A DNA stretch of 64,000 bases from Anniella stebbinsi (lineage: Eukaryota; Chordata; Lepidosauria; Squamata; Anniellidae), in NCBI GenBank assembly GCA_029215795.1, contig JARDYH010000007.1, positions 21,959,263 through 22,023,262 of the forward strand, given 5' to 3'. The position numbers and the translations under genes are program-made. Below the pieces are notes generated by a model. It had not been told where the DNA came from. It saw nothing but the letters and a program-made list of their open reading frames with translations, and did no database searches. Numbering within the stretch: position 1 is the stretch's first letter; each line of letters begins with the position of its first letter. Positions 55,180 to 64,000 of the stretch are shown piece after piece.

Positions 55180-56340
55180 CAAATAGATTACCATAAAAAG
55201 GACTGATAAGTATTTGATAGTGGAGATTTACATATGTAAGTTCTTAAAGGTCATGACGAGATTGGGCTGGGATTCATCCGACCCATCTTATATGCACAAC
55301 TTCCTTTTATGGGATTTGTTTTTAATCAAAAGTTGGATTAAATTTATCTCAGTGTCTATACAACTTTTTGTGGACTTTTTATCCTTTCCCTCCTCTCCCC
55401 GTCTGGCCACGTCTGTGTGGTCCCATTCAGCTTCTTATTTGTTGCATTGTGCTTTCCAGGGTTATCAATGCCACTTTGGATTACTCTTATATTTTGAGGG
55501 CTGATGGGTGACACAACCTCTAAAAAGACATGTGTAGTTGATGAAAGAAATAAAGCAATGACTAATTGGAGAGGAGAGGAGAAATAAAAGTGAATAAGTC
55601 TGGATCTAGTTAATTGTGGATCTTTAATTCAAAATCCATATTTACTGTGAGGGTTCCAGTGTACGTCTCGCTGAGTTAAGTTAAAATGATTTGACATCCT
55701 GCTGAGCAATTCTGCAGTGTTTACTAATCTGCATGAAAGGGTGGTGTGTGTATGGGGGGGGGAGAGAGAAAGGGAATTATAATAAGAATTGATGTTATTT
55801 GGAATAGGTATATTCTAATAGAATTTTGTAATACAACCATCTACTATGTTAGTTTATTTTTCTCTCCTATCTCAATACATGTGGCATGTATTGAGGATCT
55901 CCTATATTGGAAAATGTATTAAGCATGATTTATTTCTTTTTTTTTTTAAGTAATATTTTAAGTGCCTACACCACTGATTCACACAAAATTATCCTGTTAC
56001 TCAGGGCTGCCATCCCACAGTCCCCGCATGATGTTTAGTATTTTATGACATTTTTCTTTCACTCCGTGACCCACAGTTAACACACAAGTGGTGGTAGCAT
56101 CTTCTTCTCCCACACTGTTAATACCATAATTATATTTGATTGGGGTAGGGTGGGGTAGGATGGAAACTTGCTGGTTTACACCGCAATAAATTCTGTAGCA
56201 ATACAATGAAGTTCAGATGCTTCATAAGGCAATACAGGACCAGGACATCATGGGACATCTTTGCTGGTCCCAGGCATTCATCTCTCCCATCTGGATTTGG
56301 GCCTGAAAGACCCCAGAAAAACATGAGTGCATGGAGGGTA
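55180..56340. other. Intronic sequence, nothing recognised
   Basis: No gene or complete repeat recognised. Confidence 0.45.
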
Positions 56341-56345
56341 AGGCA

Positions 56346-56480
56346 GGATCTACACTACTGCTTTATAATGGTTTTGAAGTACACTGACAACTGTTAGGGC
56401 CCATGACACATTCCTTATACTGTTTTCAAACTGCTTTCAAACTGTCATATCCTGCTTAGTGTAGATCTGCTCTAAGTTGT
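56346..56480. mobile_element. MITE with AGATCTACACTACTGC inverted ends
   Basis: GGATCTACACTACTGCTTTA on the left and GCTTAGTGTAGATCTGC on the right, with CTGTTAGGGCCCATGACAC inside. Related to 44433-44572. Its right end is part of an 87-bp tandem duplication. Confidence 0.65.
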
Positions 56481-56604
56481 AAGCAATCACAATTTGTGGC
56501 ATTGCACACTAGCATCACTGCTTTCAAACTGTCATATCCTGCTTAGTGTAGATCTGCTCTAAGTTGTAAGCAATCACAATTTGTGGCATTGCACACTAGC
56601 ATCA
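56431..56604. repeat. Exact 87-bp tandem duplication
   Basis: 56431-56517 and 56518-56604 are identical, starting CTGCTTTCAAACTGTCATAT and ending CACACTAGCATCA. A third start, CTGCTT, follows at 56605. Confidence 0.95.
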
Positions 56605-56609
56605 CTGCT

Positions 56610-57755
56610 TACAGGGCATGTCTGTTAAGGCATCTGCCTTAACTCCCAATTTCATGGTTTTCTGGAGACTGAGCCAACATGAGAGAGCTAGATGTAACTC
56701 ATAAATGTGGCTGGTGCAGGTGGCTGAGAATTTCAGTTTGGTTTGCTTTTGATAAGAGTTTACCAACATTTTGAAGATCTTCATATCTGGTTTCACTCTT
56801 TACAGGTTTCACTCCTCTTTACTGTGTATTTTAAACCACAGCATATCCCCCATTATATTATGAAATGCAGTGCCAGAGTTGTGTTTATGCATCCAATTGT
56901 CTTACATGTGCTTTGTGCAATAGCATCATCCAATATAATGTGACATGTTCCTTAATGATGAAAAAATCTATAGATGAGACTTCTTGGATGTTCCTCATCA
57001 CCATAATGTGAAGAGACAGTTTTGTAGAAAATGTGCAGTGTACAGTAGTTCTAGATCTAAAACTGGAGTTCCACTGTTGTGAGCTACTCAAGCTTTATAA
57101 TTATATCAGACACAGTTATGCTCTTGTTGGAAGGTTTTTGCTCCACACACTGAAATAAGTTAATATTTGATCCAGTTTCATAAAGGAGAAACATAAGGGT
57201 GAAACACAAGGCATTCAGTTGGTTCTAATTGGTGGTCAATTTCCATGGAGGCTAAGAGCTTAATAATGCCCTTGTTTTGGAAGATACAAAGAAGTAGGAG
57301 GATCATTTGTGTTAGTCTAAGCTACCCTGTTGGGTCCAGTTTTATTTATTTATTTGTTTATTTATGCATCAGACAATGCCAACACTTTAAATTGTTCCAT
57401 GTGACAGTGGTTACGTTGCCAGTACTTAATTTGCAGAACTGACCATGCATTTGGGATGCACAACCACTCATCCAGTCTGCTAATTTTCCTTCCTTCCTTC
57501 ATTGCTGAAAATCACCCTTCATGGTGAGAAACTACACTTGAATGTCTTGGTATGTGTTAAATGAAGCCATATGCAGGGGTCTCCATATGGAAGCTGTGAT
57601 GCATAGGCCAGCCCTCCACTGTTCATTTTAGCAGAACATAATATTGGCTACATAGTGCACAATGAATCCATCAATGAAACATCTGCCTTAATGCACAACT
57701 CTATACACTAAGGTTGTAGTATGTTTATTATGCCACTATTACTTGAAGAAGACCT
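56610..57755. other. Intronic sequence, nothing recognised
   Basis: Short TTTATTTA and CCTTCCTTCC patches only. Confidence 0.45.
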
Positions 57756-57758
57756 CCA

Positions 57759-57780
57759 TCATCATCATCATCATCATCAT
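57759..57780. repeat. (ATC)n microsatellite
   Basis: Seven ATC units. Confidence 0.9.
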
Positions 57781-57794
57781 GATTACAACAACCT

Positions 57795-57865
57795 TACCCG
57801 CCTTGATCCAGACGGAGAGGCGGGTAAGAAATAAATTGTTATTATTATTAATGGCAATAATAATA
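57795..57865 (+). mobile_element. L2-like LINE 3' tail, very short copy
   Basis: TTACCCGCCTTGATCCAGAC, GGAGAGGCGGGTAAGAAATA and an (ATT)n tail: the terminal hairpin and tail of the L2 at 50069-51025. Confidence 0.88.
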
Positions 57866-57869
57866 ATTA

Positions 57870-58285
57870 AGAAATTCACAGTTTGTCATAGTTGAGGACA
57901 ACCAAGACAATGGAATTTGGAAGACTGAAACAAACATTTCCTTGTTTTTGTTTGTTTTTTCCAGTGTCAATAGAGGATTAACCTCCATGGCACTCTGCAA
58001 CGAAATACAGACCTACTTCTGATTACAGGGGAATTAAAAATATGAACCCCAAAGTTTTTGGAAAATGCATAATAGAGTCATCACATTTAGTTGATTAATC
58101 ATTCTGGTTGACTAAAAAATTAGCCCAATTAACCAGGCAGGAGAAGTTTTTATATTTAAAGCAAAAATGTTTTCTTTTTTTTAAAAAAAAAGTCTTATAA
58201 GTACTTGGACTATATATATAGATACAACAATAGACATATTTCATATAAAACTCCAGATGGCAAGTGCTGACTTCAAAGAGAAATC
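57870..58285. other. Intronic sequence, nothing recognised
   Basis: AT-rich with A/T homopolymers near 58170. Confidence 0.45.
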
Positions 58286-58287
58286 TA

Positions 58288-59090
58288 TTGCGAGCGGAGA
58301 AGAAATCACACGAAATAAGACACAGACACCAGAGCTTGGGATAAACTAGGGTCTCTTTATTTAACGTGGAGATTCTCCCCTCCATGGATCTGAGCATGAA
58401 TGTGCGGGAATCTCTCTTATTAATCTCATGCAACTAGCCTGCTAATCAGGGCGAGCCACTTGTTGAACACAGGGGTCGGTCGAACCAGGCCCCCCATTCC
58501 CACAACACTAGAGTGTTTGGTGAGACCTACCATGTCAGCCACACCCAGGCCTGCACAGCTCTGGGTAGATGAGACAACTTGGTCCCCAAAGGCAAGCCAA
58601 ATCCTGACACAGAAGCTGCAAAGCCCCCAAGGAGCAGGGCCTCTGACTTGCCCCCACCATAAAGGTGCCAAAGTGCTCACCGTTCCTATTCTCATCCCCC
58701 CAAAATTCCCGCACCATCCGCCTATCTTTTAAATTCACCTATTTATCCTCCATCTAAAGATTAAATCCAGTATGGTGTAGGCAAAACCTTTGCATACTAA
58801 TGCCAGGGAAAATTCCTACTCAGCCTCCTCCCCAAAGAGGACGAGTGGCTAATCCCATACTAGTTGATAGGGAGGGATGGAGGAGCCAGAAGAAAAAGAG
58901 GCCGGATGGCTGCGCAGGGCGAGGCTATATAGGCTTGGCTCCCCCCCCCCATGCTAGGCTATACTCATGGCAAGCATGCGTATGTATAGTCTTCTTTCGT
59001 CTCTTCCTCCTGCCCGCAAAATCCGACCCCTCCCAAGCCATTCCGGCTGGGTGGGGATCGGGCTTCCTGTGTGTGAGAGCAGGGAGAATG
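58288..59090 (-). mobile_element. Possible LTR-like segment
   Basis: GC-richer block. On the minus strand a TATATAGCC core near 58926-58935 precedes, by ~570 bp, an AATAAAGAGACC poly(A)-type signal (58350-58362). The minus-strand end is CCGCTCGCA. Neither target duplications nor internal retroviral genes are seen, so the class and borders are uncertain. Confidence 0.35.
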
Positions 59091-59319
59091 TCTCTACTAA
59101 CCTGAAAGGAAGTATGATCAAATGTATATTTAGAACTATAGGGTTGGATCTAGAGCTGAACCTCCATGAAAAGGTGACCTCTGTTGGTAGAGGAAACCAG
59201 AATTCAGTGGAGCTCCCTGTGATGTTCTACTATTTTATGTTATATTGCAAGGTTTGTTGCTTATGGTATGCATTTATTTATATATGACTTTAAAAGGTTT
59301 AAGAATGTTAATGGTTAAG

Positions 59320-59830
59320 GTAAATGGCTAGGCCAAAATGCACTTACTGTTTGTGGTTATAGGTCTTGGTGGATGGTTGTGGGGGAGTGCCTGGATTGGC
59401 TGGCAATGTGTGTGAATGGAAGGTGGGTGCTGATTGGCTGGTTGTTTAAGATGCCTGAATTAGTTGGCAGAGAGAGATGAGAGATGTGTGAGAGATGAGT
59501 AAGATTAGCAGGAGATCAGTGTGATTTGGGTTAGCTCTGTCAGGGTAGTTTGAGGAAGGAACAACGTGGTTTATTGTTTTGGTAGAATGGATTGAAGGAG
59601 GAGTTCTAGAGTAGACTAGAAAGAGTAGAGCTGGCAGGTTAACAACTAAAGTGATACCTGAAACTTTCTAAGAAAAAGTATTGAAATGAAACCATTATGC
59701 ATTGTGCCTTTGTAACCACCACACTTTTTATCTGAGGAAACCATTAAGCTTTCATATCTGAAATTACCTTTTGTTAATAAATTCCATTTAATTCAAACTG
59801 GTGTGGTATTTGAGGTGTACCTGAAGGGGG
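59320..59830 (+). mobile_element. Possible LTR-like segment
   Basis: Two GATTGGCTGG-type CCAAT boxes (near 59393 and 59431) precede AATAAATTCC (59777) by ~350-380 bp, and ACTGGTGGCAGTGG lies just after, where a primer-binding site might be. This layout is LTR-like but no gag or pol frame follows. Confidence 0.35.
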
Positions 59831-60091
59831 TACTGGTGGCAGTGGAAAAGGGGTAAACTGAGGGCCAGGTTGCTGGGCTGTGGGGCTGTGGGGCCTAAAA
59901 TAGTAAAGGCAAGGAAGGGGCAGCAGCAGTAGGCCGGAAAACCTCACACTCCCCCACTGGAGGAAGGGGGCAGAGTGGTAACAAATTCTCCTTCCCCGGG
60001 TGTCATCATGCATTGTTCTGAATGGGCTTCCCCAACCCTCCAGTACATATATTCAATGGCATAGAAGGCTGCAAGAGTTCCACAGTATCAG

Positions 60092-60444
60092 GCTCCCTCT
60101 ACAAGGATTCACTTTTGCGCCCGGTTCGGCGATTATGCGCATTATCGCAGACGCGCATTTACTCCTAATCCCTCTGCACGGGAGGCGGCGAGAGGCGGCG
60201 AAGCGCATTAATAGATGTCCAAAAAGCGCTTTACAAGAAGTTAATGTGCATAATCGCTTGTTCACACGGGGAAAATGCGCTTTAACGGCCGGAGCAAAAT
60301 AAAACTCGCGATTTAACGTGCATTCGAAAATGCGCATTATCGGGGAGATAACGCGCCTCTACGCCCGATTTGCGCTCCGTTCTTGTAGAGGTAAAATTTT
60401 TAATGAACCTTCAAAGCGCATTAAACCTCTCTTGTAGAGGCACC
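60092..60444. mobile_element. CpG-rich ~350-bp MITE, copy 3
   Basis: Starts GCTCCCTCTACAAGGATTC and ends CTCTTGTAGAGGCACC. Flanks ATCAG and CTCAG agree at 4 of 5. Length equals copy 2 (353 bp), and ATTATCGGGGAGATAACGCG and TTTAACGGCCGGAGC are shared. Confidence 0.85.
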
Positions 60445-60449
60445 CTCAG

Positions 60450-61675
60450 TTAGTTTGTGGAGATCCACCCTACCCATCCCTAGATTGGACACACAGGTTT
60501 TTCTTTGTTTTTCAGATTCTAATCTATTGATATTTAATCCGTTAATTACTCAATGTAAATTCATAGAATTAAAATGACCATGCTTTCATATGAAGTCATG
60601 AAATGACACAGTACATTGACTACGTTTGTGCCTGTTTGTGTGTCTGTGTTTTAAATCAAGTGAATGCCCTACCATAAACTAGTTAGGATTAAGTTTTCTG
60701 TATATTGGAACTGGATGAAGTTGACAATCTGGATTTATAAAATGTCTGGTCATGGTCATGCTGACTAGCAAAACAATGAATTAAGGAACTTTAGCAGCAT
60801 CTCTATACAATTATCCCTTCATCTTTACCAGGACAACATTTTTTAGAGTATTTGTTTGGGAAATAAAATTTAGCAAACAAACTAAAAATGTCTTAGTTGC
60901 AGTGGAACTTCACTGATTTCGAAGGTGATCAAAATTCATAAGACCAAATACAATGACACATTTGCAATAAATTATAATGAACCCAGATCATATTCAGTGA
61001 GCTATGCAGGATTATCATTTCTGGGCAAAGCTGAAATGTATTTTCATTGCTGAGGTTTTGAACAAATAAGACACCTTGGGCCCTATATAAAAAAAGAGCA
61101 ATGAATGTTTGCAGCTACTGGGTTTATCTGGAAATAATTTTAGGGGCACTTCATAGATCCTTACTGCTATGATGTTATTCATTGGAACAGCTGACTAGTG
61201 TATTAAGCTGAGTGTGTTAAAATAAGCTTATGTCACATACACAATATCTCAACACTGTGCTCCCTGTTAAGCAATCTGAATAACCAGTATATTTTAACCC
61301 AAAGCTGTTACTGCCAGTTACTAGGACTTAGGAGAGGCATTTCAACCATCTAGAATGTGTGGGGGGGGGGAATGCCAGGAAATTACCAAATGATTAGTCA
61401 TTAGGGGAAAGGGGGTTAGGCTGGGGGAAGGGAAATGGCTGTCTGGATGGCTAGGAGGCCTGAGCTTTTGCACCTCTGCACAACAAATTCCACCATTTTG
61501 CCTTCATTAACCACCACTACCACCTTTATTAACAGTTATTGCCAAAATTGTTAAAGGTTTGTACGTAACACACCTGCATGAAATGTTCTTGACTCCATGC
61601 ACTTGGAGATGTTTCCTAGATGTTTAGTCCAGACGTAAATCTCACTGAGTTCAATGGAACTGACTCTCTTAGAAC
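60450..61675. other. AT-rich intronic sequence, nothing recognised
   Basis: G-runs near 61360. No gene or full repeat recognised. Confidence 0.5.
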
Positions 61676-61680
61676 CCTTT

Positions 61681-61681
<1 letters not shown>

Positions 61682-61728
<47 letters not shown>

Positions 61729-61865
61729 TATTTCTTACCCGCCTCTCCGTCTGGATCGAGGCGGGGAACAACAACATGATAAAATACATAAAACTGATTA
61801 AAACATGACACATATTATTAAAACTGCATAAAAATCCTAAAACATCCTAAAAACATCCTTGAATA
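61682..61865 (-). mobile_element. L2-like LINE 3' UTR fragment
   Basis: An (AAT)n tail at 61682-61728, then TTTCTTACCCGCCTCTCCGT and GGATCGAGGCGGGGAACAAC, then CATAAAACTGATTAAAACAT. This is the inverse of the 50870-51025 UTR with its hairpin. Confidence 0.9.
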
Positions 61866-61869
61866 AAGC

Positions 61870-62150
61870 TACAGTGGAGCCACTGTTCAATGGTAGATGT
61901 AAAACTAAAATGTCTGTGCAATCCTGATTACAGATAGGAGGCAAAAACCGATAGACACGTAATCAGGGTGGAACATGTAATCGTAATCCAGCATTGCTAC
62001 CCAGGGCAGGACATGTGAAAACTGAAGTCAAGTCTAACGGCCAAATGAGATGTAGCATTGTAGGCATTTGAATGCACCTTCATTGCTTTAAACTTTTGGA
62101 AATAGCCACGGGGTGAGCCAATTTGATTGAGAAATTGCCTCTCCATGTGG
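61870..62150. other. Intronic sequence, nothing recognised
   Basis: No repeat recognised. Confidence 0.4.
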
Positions 62151-62156
62151 CTATTA

Positions 62157-62178
62157 ACACACACACACACACACACAC

Positions 62179-62212
<34 letters not shown>
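62157..62212. repeat. (AC)n(AG)n compound microsatellite
   Basis: About 13 AC units and 15 AG units. Confidence 0.96.
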
Positions 62213-62215
<3 letters not shown>

Positions 62216-62384
62216 TCTTATGGAACAAAAGGCAACTTGAGGAAGGGTGCAAAGGAAACCTGTTCCCCCACTCACCATAATCCTCTCCTCCGCCTCCTGT
62301 TATATCAGGTCAGTCACTTTTTCTAACCCAATAGTGTCTATTCTGGAAGGTAGTAGCTTTCCAAAATCTAGGCAAACAGAAGAA

Positions 62385-62515
62385 GCTGGTGGCTGTTGTT
62401 TCGGTGGGGTGGAGATTCTATTCTGGATTTCAGTTACAACTAGCCAAAAGTCTCAAGGAGCAGATAGAGTTCAGCTCCTTGGACATCTCCTTTGGGCCCC
62501 TCCTCCTCCGAACTC
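62385..62515. mobile_element. Fragment of the inverted-repeat MITE of 54350
   Basis: GAAGCTGGTGGCTGTTGTTT, GGTGGGGTGGAGATTCTATT and GGATTTCAGTTACAACTAGC match the left half of 54350-54545. The right half is missing. Confidence 0.6.
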
Positions 62516-62534
62516 TTCCACGTTTTGGAACCAT

Positions 62535-62538
<4 letters not shown>

Positions 62539-62573
<35 letters not shown>
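62539..62573. repeat. (TA)n microsatellite
   Basis: About 17 TA units. Confidence 0.96.
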
Positions 62574-62575
<2 letters not shown>

Positions 62576-62579
62576 AAAA

Positions 62580-63045
62580 AGAAACAAAAAATGTGCATTG
62601 CTCTGCAATATCTTTTTTAAATGTATTTATAAAATGCCTATTTGCTTAAACCATTTAAGCCATCTGTTACACATGGATTCTTGTATTAATTATGAGCACA
62701 TCAATCAATTGCTCAAGGATAATATCGTACCGCAGTTTCCTGTTTTTGGTTTTTTCCCTTTGTTATGGTTGATTTTAGGGTTTGTTAATTAGGTCCATAT
62801 TTATTTACATTTCATCCTCAAAAACATGTAATGAAGTAGGTGTTATAGAGCGAAATGATGTTCTGTTTCATAATGCATTTTGTAAAAGTAATGTGTTAAT
62901 TCGATGCAGTAAAGCGCAGAGGGAAATGACAAGTATAACGGCTGGCAAGTATTGAATATGAAGAACAGATGTAGAATGAAGAGATCAGTTACATTTTAAG
63001 ACTCCAAATGAAGGACTTGCAGTGTGTGTGTGTGTGTGTCAAGCT
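62580..63045. other. Intronic sequence with (TG)n
   Basis: A (TG)n array at 63020-63039; otherwise nothing recognised. Confidence 0.45.
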
Positions 63046-63049
63046 GGTC

Positions 63050-63125
63050 CATGATATCCAACTATGTACTTTCCTGGACAGGGATAACTTGGCCACACCA
63101 GAGCATGCACTGGTAACTACACTTT
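63050..63125 (+). mobile_element. Decayed L2-like LINE fragment
   Basis: GGACAGGGATAACTTGGCCA and AGCATGCACTGGTAACTAC align with GGATAGGGATAACCTGGCTT and CATGCTCTGGTAACCTCC at 17131-17178 in the same order. Confidence 0.65.
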
Positions 63126-63129
63126 TTGT

Positions 63130-64000
63130 GGTGCTGGTATTTGTCAATGCTCTACAAAGATGTGCTATAAAGTTTAAAGGTTGTATGGAAAATGATTCAA
63201 CTCTTAATGGTCCATTAGTAGAGTTTTAAATTGTATAGTGTTTTTTGTTTTGTTGTTGTTGTTGTTGTTATTTTTTGCTGTAATTGTGTATAATGGCAAT
63301 TTGCTAAGATACAATCAACTATATTTGATACGGTGCTGGTATTCTAGAGGTGAGAACTTGCCTGTGCCTGCCTCCGAAGCCACTTGCCCATCACCGCTGC
63401 CGGCCATCCCCACTTGGCAGGCTGCGTGAGCCTTTTCTGAGGCTCAGCTTGGCCTGGGGAGTGCTTGGCAGCCACCAAAACCCACTCATGGAATCGTGCA
63501 CTTCCCCTCCCCCCTTAGTAGTGGCCACTATTGGTGAGAAAGGAAGAAATATGCAATACACGCTGCCACTGGGAACTGTGCATTTTCCCCTTTCGTTTTA
63601 TTGGCGGCTTCCATTAATGCAATGGAGAAAATGCATAATTTCCTGAGCCTTATGGGCCCATTAAGGGTAAAGTCATGATTCTGTGAGTGTTTGTGGGAAG
63701 CTGCTAGACACTTGCCGAGGCCTTGCAAGAGCTTGGCAGTTTTCCACACTCACAGCTGGGTGTGCCCATCTGGGTCCAGGGGGCATGTGTGAGGCTTTCC
63801 GTTGGCCTCTTGGACCCAACTGGACTCTCACAACAACCCTATGGTATTCAGGAAGCACCAACTGTGACATTCACCCAGGCTTTCTTTGACTGATTGCACT
63901 GCCTAGTTTGTTAATTGTTCATTTTCTACGTTATGGAGATGTTTTGTCTTTAGGTAGTAAGTGGTACAGAAGTATGAAATAAGATATGAGAAGGAAGGGA
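63130..64000. other. Intronic sequence, nothing recognised
   Basis: A (TTG)n patch near 63250 and a GC-richer stretch at 63355-63530 without splice-flanked coding sequence. Confidence 0.4.

Noticed and set aside
63355..63650. GC-richer block as a possible exon
   Set aside because: No plausible acceptor-donor pair with a frame continuing the cadherin, and no similarity to EC3 residues.

Overview
The window looks like intronic DNA from a vertebrate, most likely a squamate (lizard-like) reptile. The case rests on repeat composition: CR1 LINEs with the ATTCTATG-type 3' tail, two families of fairly young L2-like LINEs, tRNA-Ala-like and MIR-like SINEs, and many hAT-type MITEs. I see no bacterial or viral gene organisation and no rRNA or tRNA gene.

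Host coding content is two exons on the + strand. Exon A (10199-10318, 120 bp) and exon B (53586-53753, 168 bp) join in frame and encode almost the whole second extracellular cadherin repeat (EC2) of a type II classical cadherin, best matched to CDH8 (CDH11 is the alternative). The intron between them is 43,267 bp. Positions 1-10198 belong to the intron upstream of exon A and 53754-64000 to the intron downstream of exon B. Everything else is intronic, mostly mobile-element debris.

Layout. 1-10 kb: palindromic hAT MITEs, a short GATCC-rich hAT MITE, two copies of a CpG-rich ~350-bp MITE, SINEs and a CR1 tail. 10-33 kb: exon A, several L2 3' ends, an L2 copy carrying endonuclease and reverse transcriptase remnants (23.7-26.3 kb), and an LTR-like segment (30.8-31.9 kb). 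33-41 kb: two large foldback (palindromic) hAT-like elements. 41-51 kb: more MITEs, SINEs and a 5'-truncated L2. 51.3-53.4 kb: a third foldback element directly upstream of exon B. 53.6-64 kb: exon B, SINEs, MITEs, a third CpG-rich MITE and LTR-like segments.

The most interesting structure is the foldback family (33983-36838, 38662-40970, 51278-53357). Each copy has perfect 8-bp target-site duplications fitting the hAT pattern nTnnnnAn, two different subterminal ends (A and B) built of GATCC-type pentamers, and near-palindromic arms made of tandem ~145-163-bp modules around a 15-nt central loop. One copy carries 42 bp copied exactly from its own flanking DNA, one has its loop inverted relative to its ends, and module number varies by unequal exchange. 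A 316-bp element at 309-624 has the same two ends without the palindrome and may represent the compact form. All calls were made by reading the sequence; no database search was run.
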